64,000 nucleotides of DNA from Sphaerisporangium sp040649355 (GTDB lineage: Bacteria; Actinomycetota; Actinomycetes; Streptosporangiales; Streptosporangiaceae): positions 116,029 through 180,028 of the forward strand of contig NZ_JBICTU010000022.1 in NCBI RefSeq assembly GCF_043197795.1. The letters run 5' to 3'. The translations under genes and the position numbers were made by a program. Every line of letters starts with the position of its first letter. Position 1 is the stretch's first letter. The notes under the pieces are model-generated. The model was not told the origin of the DNA. It saw only the letters and a list, made by a program, of their open reading frames with translations, and did not search any database. Below, one piece after another: positions 41,480 through 49,302 of this stretch.

Positions 41480-42507
41480 CGGTCCCGCAGCGGCGCGAGC
41501 GCCCGGTCGATCGCGTCCAGGGTCGTGAGCGCCGAGCCGTACGTCGCCGCCTCCGTGTATCGCAGCGGGAAGACGTTGCCTGCCTTGACCGCGGGCAGGT
41601 TCTTCCACAGCTTGGAGTCCAGCACGTACTGCACCGCCTCGCTCACCGAGCCGTCGGGGTCCACCGTGTACGAGATGGCGTCGGCCTCGCCGAGGCTTTC
41701 CGGAAGTTCCTCGATCGAGGGGTACTCGGTGACGTCGAGCGCGCCCCCGCCCTTCTTCTTGACCTCGCCGTAGTAGGTCACGCCGATGTCCTGGGCGATG
41801 TTGGTCCCCCACGAACCGGCGAACTCGCGGTGGAACGTCCCCTTGGCGACCTCACCATAGGCGCCGACGTGGCCGAACTTCAGGCCGTTCAGAGCGGACC
41901 TGTACTTGTCCGCGAGCTCCGCCGCCTTCTTCTCGTACGCGGACTTGGCGGCGTCGAAGCGGTCGAGGCGGCCCGCGGCGTCGGCCTGCCGCCGGGACTG
42001 CTCGCGCCAGCCTGACGGGGTGGTCGGGCCGATCGCCACGACGGGGGCGATGGACTTCAGCCGGTCCAGGTTGATCTCGGCGAGCACCGGCTTCGGCACG
42101 CCGATGACGATCAGGTCCGGCTTGGCGGCGGCGATGGCCTCGTAGTTGGTCTCGGCCGCCGTCTCTCCCGCGATCTTGGGCAGGTTGTCGTACGTGGCGC
42201 GCTGCTCCGCGGTCATCAGCGGCAGACCGCGCTGCCAGCTGGAGACACCGGCCAGGGCTGCGCCCGTCTCGATCAGCACCGGTACCGCGTACCCGGTGGC
42301 GACGACCCTCTTGGGAGAGGCCGGGATCGTGACGTCGCCGTTGTCGGCGGTGAACACCCGGGTCCCCGCCGCGCCGGCCTCCGTTCCACCGGACGCGGCA
42401 GACCCGGTGGAAGCTGTCGAACCTGTCGGACCTGTGGAACCACAGGCCACCAGGCCGAACGAGAGAACCAGCGCACCGGCCAGGCGCCAGGGCCGTCGAG
42501 AAGACAT
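41476..42507 (-). CDS. Siderophore-binding lipoprotein of the ABC importer
   Basis: 343 residues from the ATG at 42507 with AAGGATC upstream; earlier starts put an unlikely tail before the signal. Lipobox LVACG at about 19-24, a Ser/Gly-rich tether, then the class III binding fold: PKRVVATGYAVPVLIETGAALAGVSSW, PDLIVIGVPKPVLAEINLDRLKSIAPVV, and a C-terminal lobe joined by a long helix. Which siderophore is bound cannot be told. An iron box lies 60 bp upstream. Confidence 0.92.
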   Translation of the reverse strand: MSSRRPWRLAGALVLSFGLVACGSTGPTGSTASTGSAASGGTEAGAAGTRVFTADNGDVTIPASPKRVVATGYAVPVLIETGAALAGVSSWQRGLPLMTAEQRATYDNLPKIAGETAAETNYEAIAAAKPDLIVIGVPKPVLAEINLDRLKSIAPVVAIGPTTPSGWREQSRRQADAAGRLDRFDAAKSAYEKKAAELADKYRSALNGLKFGHVGAYGEVAKGTFHREFAGSWGTNIAQDIGVTYYGEVKKKGGGALDVTEYPSIEELPESLGEADAISYTVDPDGSVSEAVQYVLDSKLWKNLPAVKAGNVFPLRYTEAATYGSALTTLDAIDRALAPLRDR

Positions 42508-42566
42508 GAACGTGATCCTTCGCAATAAATCAAGACAAAAGGGCTGCCGAGTACGGCAGCGTCTAG

Positions 42567-42585
42567 TTAGGTTAGCCTTGCCAAA
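42567..42585. promoter_or_regulatory. Iron box (DmdR/IdeR operator)
   Basis: TTAGGTTAGCCTTGCCAAA closely follows the DtxR-family consensus TTAGGTTAGGCTAACCTAA. It stands between the importer operon and the divergent AraC gene and should repress one or both when iron is plentiful. Confidence 0.8.
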
Positions 42586-42637
42586 CATGGCTCTGGTGTC
42601 GCACAGAGGCCACTCGATAGCGATAGGAGGTCACTCT

Positions 42638-43444
42638 GTGACGCTTTCGCACCCTTCCAGGACGGATCCGGTGTCGTGCGAGGAGTACGGCTACGGCCTC
42701 GGCAGGCCCGACGGCATCCTGGTGCTCAAGTACCGCTCGGCGGCCGTGCTCGAATTCGGGCAGAGCCGGGAGGACTTCCTGCACCAGCTCTACTGGTCCC
42801 CCGACGGCCTGCTCTCCACCAGGCACGGCGCCGACGCCCGGTTCATCGGCTCGCGCGAGGCTTTCTGGGCGCACCGCGCGGTGAGCCACGAGGTGTACGC
42901 CGCTGACCGGCAGACGGTGTACCGGATCTGTCTGCGCGAGGTGCCGTCCGCGCTCACCGGGCTCCGGGCCGGGGCTGTCTTCATCGACGAGGAGGCCGCG
43001 CGGCTCGTCTTGGAGATCGCCCGCCACGATCAGGACGAGGACGAGGCGCTCGCCGCCCGCCGCCGCATCATGGCCGGGCTCGGCGCGGCCACCGGCGAGT
43101 CCGCGGGCCGCCACGCCAACGGAACCGGTTTCGCGATGCAGGTCGCCCGTGCGCTGTCACACGATCCCGGCGACCCGCTCCGCCTGGACGAATGGGCCGA
43201 ACGCCTGCACATCAGCATCAAGACCCTGCAACGCGACTTCGACCGCGAATTCGGCATGTCGTATTCGGAGTGGCGTACCGGGTTGCGGCTGCGCGCGGCA
43301 CGGGCCCTGCTGGAGACCTGCCCGGTGGCCGAGGTCGCCCGGCGAGTCGGCTACGCCACACCGTCCGCCTTCATCGCCGCCTTCACCAGACAGTACGGCT
43401 GCACCCCCGGCCGCTACGCGCTTCGCCGGCCTGGCTCCGCCTGA
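42638..43444 (+). CDS. AraC-family regulator of the siderophore operon
   Basis: 268 residues from a GTG at 42638 that has AGGAGG seven bases before it; a longer frame with an ATG at 42588 directly abuts the iron box and is unlikely. N-terminal sensing domain with YWSPDGLLSTRHGADARFIG, C-terminal pair of helix-turn-helices (RLDEWAERLHISIKTLQRDF...CPVAEVARRVGYATPSAFIAAFTRQYGCTPGRY). Divergent placement suggests it activates the importer when a ferric siderophore is bound, as for other AraC siderophore sensors (inference). Confidence 0.88.
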   Translation: MTLSHPSRTDPVSCEEYGYGLGRPDGILVLKYRSAAVLEFGQSREDFLHQLYWSPDGLLSTRHGADARFIGSREAFWAHRAVSHEVYAADRQTVYRICLREVPSALTGLRAGAVFIDEEAARLVLEIARHDQDEDEALAARRRIMAGLGAATGESAGRHANGTGFAMQVARALSHDPGDPLRLDEWAERLHISIKTLQRDFDREFGMSYSEWRTGLRLRAARALLETCPVAEVARRVGYATPSAFIAAFTRQYGCTPGRYALRRPGSA

Positions 43445-43574
43445 CGGCCATGACGCGGTGCCCGACCTCTGACAAGCCGCTCGACCCGTCGCCCCCGGCC
43501 GGAGGCGTCCGGCAGGCACGCGGGGTCGCCACATCGACGGCGGGCCTGATCCAAGGCGGCGACACCCAGAAATA

Positions 43575-43591
43575 TTAAGGAAACCTTCCTA
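43575..43591. promoter_or_regulatory. Palindromic motif before the GH16 gene
   Basis: TTAAGGAAACCTTCCTA is an inverted repeat (AGGAA, TTCCT) 160 bp before the start. Similar AGGAAA-x-TTTCCT elements precede secreted glycosidase genes in many actinomycetes, so it may be a carbon or cell-wall-linked operator. Confidence 0.45.
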
Positions 43592-43748
43592 TTGACAACG
43601 GAGGTGACGCCGGTGTTACATCCTCTTAATTTAAGCCGTGAAGGTACTTCCGGGCAGGACGGGACACGTCGGCGTGCGGCCCCCCGCACGCCGTGCCGGC
43701 GTGGGCCGGAAGCCCGTTCCCGGCAAGGACCACAGACCGGAGGTCTCC

Positions 43749-44975
43749 ATGCGCAAACCCCGGCTCCTCCTCATGGCCGCGGCCGTGGTCGTCACCCTGA
43801 CCAGTGGCCTGGTCTCCGTCACGAGCAATGACCGGGCCGAAGCCGCCATCGGCCCCGTCACCTGGTCCGACGAGTTCAACGGCGCCGCAGGGACGTCCAT
43901 CGACGGTTCAAAGTGGAAGTTCGACACAGGTGGCAGCGGCTGGGGCAACAACGAGTTGCAGTACTACACCAACTCGACCCGCAACGTGTACCAGGACGGG
44001 CAGGGCCACCTCGCCATCACCGCCCGCAAGGAGAACCCGTCCAACCTGCAGTGCCACTACGGCACCTGCCAGTACACCTCCGGCCGCATCCTGACCGCGG
44101 ACAAGTTCAGCCAGGCGTACGGCCGCTTCGAGGCCAGCATCAAGATTCCCAAGGGTCAGGGCATCTGGCCGGCGTTCTGGATGCTCGGCGGCAACAACTG
44201 GCCGGCCACCGGCGAGATCGACATCATGGAGAACGTCGGCAACACGCCGAACACCGTCTACGGCACCGTGCACGGCCCCGGCTACTCCGGCGGCAGCGGC
44301 GTCGGCGGCAACCGCACGATCGGCGCGCCGCTCGGCGACGGCTTCCACAGCTACCGGGTCGACTGGTCTCCCAACCTCATCATCTGGTACCTGGACGGCT
44401 CGGAGTACTTCCGCGTCACGCCGGCCAACATCCGCGGCAACCAGTGGGTCTTCGACCACCCGTTCTTCATGATCCTCAACGTGGCCGTCGGCGGATACTG
44501 GCCGGGCAACCCGGACGCCAGCACCTCGTTCCCGCAGACGATGCTGGTCGACTACGTCCGCGTCTCGGCGTGGACCAACGACGGGCCCGGGACCGGCAAC
44601 GCGCTGAAGTCCAACCTGAACGGTCGCTGCATCGACATCCCCTCCGCCAACCCCGCCGACGCCGCCCGCCTGCAGATGTACGACTGCAACGGCACCGCCG
44701 CCCAGCAGTGGTCGATCAACACTGACGGCACCATCCGCGCGATGGGCAAGTGCATGGACGCCGCGGCGGCCGGCACCGCCAACGGCACGCCGATCCAGCT
44801 CTACACGTGCAACGGCACCGGCGCCCAGCGCTTCACGCTCACCGCGGCCGGCGACCTGGTGAACACGACCGCCAACCGCTGCGTCGACATCGTCGATCGC
44901 AACACCGCGAACGGCGCGCTCCTCCAACTGTGGGACTGCGGCGGCGCGTCCAACCAGAAGTGGACCCGCGCCTGA
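43749..44975 (+). CDS. Secreted GH16 beta-1,3-glucanase with ricin-B lectin domain
   Basis: 408 residues, ATG behind GGAGG. Signal peptide (1-33, ending AEAA). GH16 domain (about 35-275) with catalytic GEIDIMENVG (the two Glu and Asp of ExDxxE) and the aromatic cleft QGIWPAFWMLGG. A C-terminal RICIN domain (about 285-408) has three repeats ending in QQW, QRF and QKW-type turns (CNGTAAQQWS, CNGTGAQRFT, CGGASNQKWT). It should hydrolyse laminarin or fungal glucan. Confidence 0.93.
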   Translation: MRKPRLLLMAAAVVVTLTSGLVSVTSNDRAEAAIGPVTWSDEFNGAAGTSIDGSKWKFDTGGSGWGNNELQYYTNSTRNVYQDGQGHLAITARKENPSNLQCHYGTCQYTSGRILTADKFSQAYGRFEASIKIPKGQGIWPAFWMLGGNNWPATGEIDIMENVGNTPNTVYGTVHGPGYSGGSGVGGNRTIGAPLGDGFHSYRVDWSPNLIIWYLDGSEYFRVTPANIRGNQWVFDHPFFMILNVAVGGYWPGNPDASTSFPQTMLVDYVRVSAWTNDGPGTGNALKSNLNGRCIDIPSANPADAARLQMYDCNGTAAQQWSINTDGTIRAMGKCMDAAAAGTANGTPIQLYTCNGTGAQRFTLTAAGDLVNTTANRCVDIVDRNTANGALLQLWDCGGASNQKWTRA

Positions 44976-44988
44976 CCCCTCGACCGAC

Positions 44989-45024
44989 GCGAAAGGCCGG
45001 CAGCCCGTGCTGCCGGCCTTTCGC
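44989..45024. terminator. Bidirectional terminator
   Basis: A perfect 16-bp stem, GCGAAAGGCCGGCAGC with GCTGCCGGCCTTTCGC, and a 4-base loop, between the convergent GH16 and multicopper-oxidase genes. Confidence 0.85.
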
Positions 45025-45056
45025 GGCATCGGCGGTCAAGACGCACAGATCGGGAC

Positions 45057-46598
45057 TCACTCCGGCTCGTTGCCCGCCGGCCCGCCCACGGTGAACGACG
45101 TGGTGACTCCCTCGTACATCAGATGGGCGACGAGCCCTTCGGTCGCGTGCGGCAGGTTGTGACAGTGGTCCATCCAGATGCCGGGGTTGTCGGCGACGAA
45201 GGCGATGTCGTACGACTCGCCGTTGCCGACCTCCAGCGAGTCCACCCACCACGGGCTTCCCGTCGCGGCCACGCCGTCGCGGCTCAGCACCACGGCGTGG
45301 TGGCCGTGCAGGTGCATGGGGTGCGTCTCGCCGCTGTGGTTGGAGATGCGCATGCGCACCACGTCACCCTCGGCGACGACGAACATCGGCACGTCCGGGA
45401 ACATATGGCCGTTGATGGTCCACCAGATCCCGGGACGCCCGTCGAGGAAGCCGGGACGGCGCCCTATCTCGTACACGAACCGCCGATCCGGTCTGTCCGG
45501 GTCGAGCCCGATCGGCGCCGGTGCGCCATAGGAGAGCATGTTCAGCGTCGTCGCGGGCCGGGGGACGGCTGGCGCGTCGTACGATCGCGAACCGAGCACG
45601 ACGCCGGTCGGGCCACCGATGTGGACCCGCACCGGTGAGCCGTCCTCGGGCATGGTCACCTCGATGTCGGCACGGCCTCCCGCGGTCACGAGCACGGCGG
45701 TGTCGCGTACGGGAGCGGGCCCGTTCAGGTCGGTCCCGTCAAGGGCGACAAGCCGGAACGGCGCACCGCCGACCCACACCGGCGTCTGGCCGTTCTCGGT
45801 GTTGATCACCCGTACACGTACCCGATCACCGGGGCGCGCCTCGGCACGATCGTCGCCCTCCCGCCCGTTGACGGTGCGGGCCCCGTCGTACAGGTGCAGC
45901 AGCGCCACCACGTCGACGGTGCCGGCGGGCGGCCGCGGTGCCGGGGCCACCACCAGAGCGCCGAGCAGACCCCGGCGAACCTGCTCGTGGGACACCTGGT
46001 GGGAGTGGTACCAGAACGTGCCCGCCTGGTCGGCGACGAAGCGGTAGGTGAACGACTGGCCCACGCCGACCGCGTCCTGGGTCACGCCGGCGACCCCGTC
46101 CACGGCGTTGGGCACGTCGACGCCGTGCCAGTGCAGCGTCATGCCGTCAGGAACCGACTCGTTGACCAGCCTGACCTGCACCAACTGTCCGACGGTCGCG
46201 CGGATGACCGGGCCGGGCGACGTGCCGTTCAGCGTGTACCCATCGACGAAGCGGCCCGTGGGCAGCTTGAACCGCTGCCTGCGTGCGATCAGGGTGACCG
46301 CGACGTCCGCCTTGCGGGCCGGATCGGCGGTGAAGGAGGCGACGCCGCGCCCTGACGCGGCGTGCCCCGGCGAGCTCGCCCCCGAGTGAGCTCCATGTCC
46401 CGAAGATCCGCCCCCCGAACCGGCCGCGTGGGCCGGGCGGCCGCCCCCGTAATCCTCGTACCCCATGTCCATCACGGAGTACGCCTCCGGCATCAGACTG
46501 CCCTGCCAGAGCCACGTCAGCGGACCGAGTATGGCGATGGTCGCGACGCCCGCGACGGCGAGGCGTATGCGTCCGCCGTCTCGGCGAGTCCCCTTCAT
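45057..46598 (-). CDS. Multicopper oxidase, membrane-anchored
   Basis: 513 residues. An N-terminal membrane anchor (about 12-32) and a His/Gly/Ser-rich linker (55-85) precede the cupredoxin domains. Copper ligands: HWHG (156-159), HSH (198-200), HPMHLHGH and HCHNLPHATEGL near the C-terminus, with the Cys of HCH for the type 1 site, so all four coppers can be bound. Possible roles are copper detoxification or oxidation of phenols or metals. The His-rich stretch is typical of CueO-like copper-handling proteins (inference). Confidence 0.92.
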   Translation of the reverse strand: MKGTRRDGGRIRLAVAGVATIAILGPLTWLWQGSLMPEAYSVMDMGYEDYGGGRPAHAAGSGGGSSGHGAHSGASSPGHAASGRGVASFTADPARKADVAVTLIARRQRFKLPTGRFVDGYTLNGTSPGPVIRATVGQLVQVRLVNESVPDGMTLHWHGVDVPNAVDGVAGVTQDAVGVGQSFTYRFVADQAGTFWYHSHQVSHEQVRRGLLGALVVAPAPRPPAGTVDVVALLHLYDGARTVNGREGDDRAEARPGDRVRVRVINTENGQTPVWVGGAPFRLVALDGTDLNGPAPVRDTAVLVTAGGRADIEVTMPEDGSPVRVHIGGPTGVVLGSRSYDAPAVPRPATTLNMLSYGAPAPIGLDPDRPDRRFVYEIGRRPGFLDGRPGIWWTINGHMFPDVPMFVVAEGDVVRMRISNHSGETHPMHLHGHHAVVLSRDGVAATGSPWWVDSLEVGNGESYDIAFVADNPGIWMDHCHNLPHATEGLVAHLMYEGVTTSFTVGGPAGNEPE

Positions 46599-46609
46599 AC
46601 GGCGTGCCG

Positions 46610-47080
46610 TCAGCCGACGGTCCCGATACGCGATTCCGGCCGGACCCGCGCGCTCACACCCGTACCGCGGCCGCGGCTCGCGGCGTAGACGGCCGCGCCG
46701 AACAGCAGCAGCGCGTTGAGGCCGTGCAGGGCGCCCAGGGCGGGGATGTCGTGGGCGACGACGCCCAGGGAGACCTGGACCACGACGAGCAGGAGTACCA
46801 GGCCGGCCGCCTTCACCGCTCCCGGGACCTTCGTGAAGAACGAGGAGATCAGAAGGAGCACCGCGATCAACGGGATGACCATCGTCCCGTTGATGCCATG
46901 GATCACAAAGCCGACGATCTCAGGGAACGCCGAGGCGTCGCTCTCGATGACCGCTTTGTCGAGCACGCCGCCCTGCTCGACCCACTTTTTCAGTCCGGCG
47001 TCGGCGAAGACCACCGCCATCGCCTGCACGGCGACCTCGACCGCGACGAGGTAGGCCAGGACCTTGTAAACCGGTTTCAT
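46610..47080 (-). CDS. Four-helix membrane protein (DUF6220-like)
   Basis: 156 residues, four membrane segments. Conserved His in two helices (FVIHGINGTMVIPLIAVLL and GALHGLNALLLFGAAVY) could bind haem or copper. It ends 11 bp before the multicopper oxidase start on the same strand, so the two are probably one transcript. The family name is tentative. Confidence 0.7.
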   Translation of the reverse strand: MKPVYKVLAYLVAVEVAVQAMAVVFADAGLKKWVEQGGVLDKAVIESDASAFPEIVGFVIHGINGTMVIPLIAVLLLISSFFTKVPGAVKAAGLVLLLVVVQVSLGVVAHDIPALGALHGLNALLLFGAAVYAASRGRGTGVSARVRPESRIGTVG

Positions 47081-47616
47081 GAAGTTCTCCCCATCCGGGA
47101 ACTGAGGAGCCCTCTTGCGTTACGGGGCATGCGATCTCCTCGTGCGTCGGGCAGCGTCCGTCTCCGCACGCTGATTACTTTGCACAGGTGAAGGTAGGAA
47201 ATCCGGCTTGGGAAAGACTTGTCGGCGAATGGGAAGGCGCTGCCCGCGGTGACGCCTGGCCGCGCCGCGCCCGCATTGTCACCCGGGCATCGGCCGGCGC
47301 GGCGGGGTGGCATCGCCACCCACGCATCGCTTTCGGCCGCCGCATGAACGATTCGGGCGGGCAAAGAGAGCACGCCAGAGGATGTGCCGGCGGTACGGGC
47401 GAAATACCGTTGTGCGACCTCGCCCACCGGTAGAGCACCCGTGATCCGCGGCTCGAACGCGGTCAGGCGCCGGACCTGGTCTTCGGCCCCGCCGAACCGA
47501 GCCGCGCCGGGCCGCGCCGCACCGCCTGAGCGCCCTCGAACCAGTCACAACCAGAAGACCGGCTCCCCGCGGTCCCTACGGCATCGGGAAGACGGCCCCC
47601 GCACAGAGGAGTCTGG
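47081..47616. other. Intergenic region of 536 bp
   Basis: No gene with coding bias. A short tRNA-like pattern near 47410-47460 does not fold into a cloverleaf. It should contain promoters for the oxidase operon and for the PLP enzyme. Confidence 0.35.
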
Positions 47617-48552
47617 ATGCTACCCCTGATCGGCAGCGACGTCGCGACCAAGATTGACGATCTCATAGGCAACACCCCCTTGCTCCGCCTCGCCCTTGAC
47701 GGCCTGCCTTCGGCCACCACCCTGCTCGCCAAGCTGGAGTCGGCGAACCCGCTGTCGAGCATCAAGGACCGGGTGGCCCTGCGCATGATCGAGGAGGCCG
47801 AGGCGTCCGGCGCGCTGACACCCGGCGCGACCGTCATCGAGTCGACCTCGGGCAACACCGGCATCGCCCTGGCCGCGCTGGCGGTCAGCCGGGGTTACCC
47901 GTGCATCGTGGTCATGCCGGACAACGCGTCGCGGGAACGCCTGCTGACCCTGCGCATGCTGGGCGCCCAGGTGGAGTTCACCGACCACGTCCTCGGGTTC
48001 CAGGGATGCGTCGATCGGGCGGAGGAACTGCACGCCGCCGCCCCCGGGTCCTGGTACGCCTGCCAGCACGAGAACACCGCCAACATCATGGCCCACTACG
48101 CGACCACCGGCCCGGAGATCTGGGAGGCCACCGGCGGCGACGTCGACGTGCTGGTGTGCGGGGTCGGGACCGGCGGCACCCTCACCGGGACCGGCCGTTA
48201 CCTGCGCGAACGCAACCCCGGGCTGCGCATCGTCGCGGTGGAGCCGGAGGGATCGCCCCTGCTGTCCGGCGGCCCCCCTGGACCGCACCGGATTCCCGGC
48301 CTCAACGGCGGCTTCATCAGCCCGGTCACCGACGTCAGCATCATCGACGACGTCGTCGCCGTGTCGGACGCCGACGCGGCCGACATGACCCGGGCCATCG
48401 CCGCCACCACCGGCTTGCTGGTCGGGGTCTCCTCGGGAGCGGCCGCGTACGGCTGCGTGGAGCTCGCCCGCCGCCGTGACCTGTCGGGACAGACGGTCGT
48501 GACGATCTTCCCGGACACCGGTGAGCGCTACCTCAGCTGGTGGCCGGCCTGA
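47617..48552 (+). CDS. Cysteine-synthase-like PLP enzyme
   Basis: 311 residues, fold type II. Lys50 (NPLSSIKDR) is the PLP lysine; the substrate loop is STSGNTG (76-82) and the phosphate-binding loop GVGTGGTLTGTGRYL. Family members make cysteine or other beta-substituted alanines from O-acetylserine or O-phosphoserine. It converges on the NRPS operon, which also carries a serine acetyltransferase domain, so it may supply a special amino acid for that pathway. A housekeeping CysK or CysM role is the alternative. Confidence 0.85.
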   Translation: MLPLIGSDVATKIDDLIGNTPLLRLALDGLPSATTLLAKLESANPLSSIKDRVALRMIEEAEASGALTPGATVIESTSGNTGIALAALAVSRGYPCIVVMPDNASRERLLTLRMLGAQVEFTDHVLGFQGCVDRAEELHAAAPGSWYACQHENTANIMAHYATTGPEIWEATGGDVDVLVCGVGTGGTLTGTGRYLRERNPGLRIVAVEPEGSPLLSGGPPGPHRIPGLNGGFISPVTDVSIIDDVVAVSDADAADMTRAIAATTGLLVGVSSGAAAYGCVELARRRDLSGQTVVTIFPDTGERYLSWWPA

Positions 48553-48578
48553 TCGGTCGCGAGGAACCGCGAACGCGC

Positions 48579-48618
48579 CGGGCGGTCGCCGGAGGCTCTT
48601 CCCTCCGGCGACCGCCCG
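48579..48618. terminator. Bidirectional terminator
   Basis: CGGGCGGTCGCCGGAGG (48579-48595) pairs perfectly with its complement at 48602-48618 around a 6-base loop, between the convergent PLP-enzyme gene and the NRPS operon end. Confidence 0.85.
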
Positions 48619-48629
48619 GCGTGACGCCG

Positions 48630-49298
48630 TTATTTCGTGGCCACCAGCAGGTACTCGTGCGAGCGGTTGGTCACCATCGGGTCGTCGTCGCTGACCGGCC
48701 GGTCGTAGCAGTGGATCCGCTCGTCCCCGAGGGTCAGATGCCGGCCGAGCACCCGGGCGACGTCCCAGGCCAGCGGCACGAACGCGCCCGCCAGCCGGCG
48801 GTTCTGCACGGCCAGCACCGCCCGCGCGCCGGGGCGCATGACCCTCGCCACGGCGGTGAAGGCCTCGTCGATCGCGCTCAGGTACTGCTCGTAGTCCCGC
48901 AGCGCGTAGAACTGACCGTCCACGGTGGAGTCCGTGTCCAGGTTCGTACCGAAGTACGGCAGGTCCGCCAGGACGAAGTCCACCGACTCCTCCGGCAACG
49001 GCGGGGTACGGGCGTCCGCGCACAGCATCGTCTGACCCGGATAGTCCTTCAGGCGCTGACGTGCCTGCTCCGCGCGCTCGGGTGAGACTTCCAGGCCGAT
49101 TCCCTTCCGGGACTCGACCGCGCACGCGACCAGCGTGGTCCCCCAGCCGGCGAACGGGTCGAGCACGACGTCACCCGGCCGGCTCATCTCCACGATCAGC
49201 GGCCGTAACTGGCTCACCCAGCCACACTGGCCGGCGGCCTCCGGCAGCGTGTACGCGGGGTCCTCCCCCTGCAGGACATGCCAACTTGATCTGCCCAT
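48630..49298 (-). CDS. DNA-methylase-fold methyltransferase in the NRPS operon
   Basis: 222 residues. SAM motif I DPFAGWGTT (47-55) is of the DNA/RNA N-methyltransferase kind, and motif IV is DLPYFG (112-117), a DPPY relative with Leu in the second place, as in TRM11-like or N4/N6-methylases. No target-recognition domain is present. It is the last gene of the biosynthetic operon, four bases after the exporter. It may methylate an exocyclic or amide nitrogen of the product rather than DNA (inference). Confidence 0.75.
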   Translation of the reverse strand: MGRSSWHVLQGEDPAYTLPEAAGQCGWVSQLRPLIVEMSRPGDVVLDPFAGWGTTLVACAVESRKGIGLEVSPERAEQARQRLKDYPGQTMLCADARTPPLPEESVDFVLADLPYFGTNLDTDSTVDGQFYALRDYEQYLSAIDEAFTAVARVMRPGARAVLAVQNRRLAGAFVPLAWDVARVLGRHLTLGDERIHCYDRPVSDDDPMVTNRSHEYLLVATK

Positions 49299-49302
49299 CA
49301 GT

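Noticed and set aside
47188..47433. An 81-codon open frame in the 536-bp gap
   Set aside because: Composition is random for the region, no ribosome site is present and no pattern is recognisable.
47410..47460. Possible tRNA (ACCGGTAGAGCACCCG ... CTCGAACGCGG)
   Set aside because: A D-arm-like and a T-loop-like string are present but acceptor and anticodon stems do not pair, so no cloverleaf forms.
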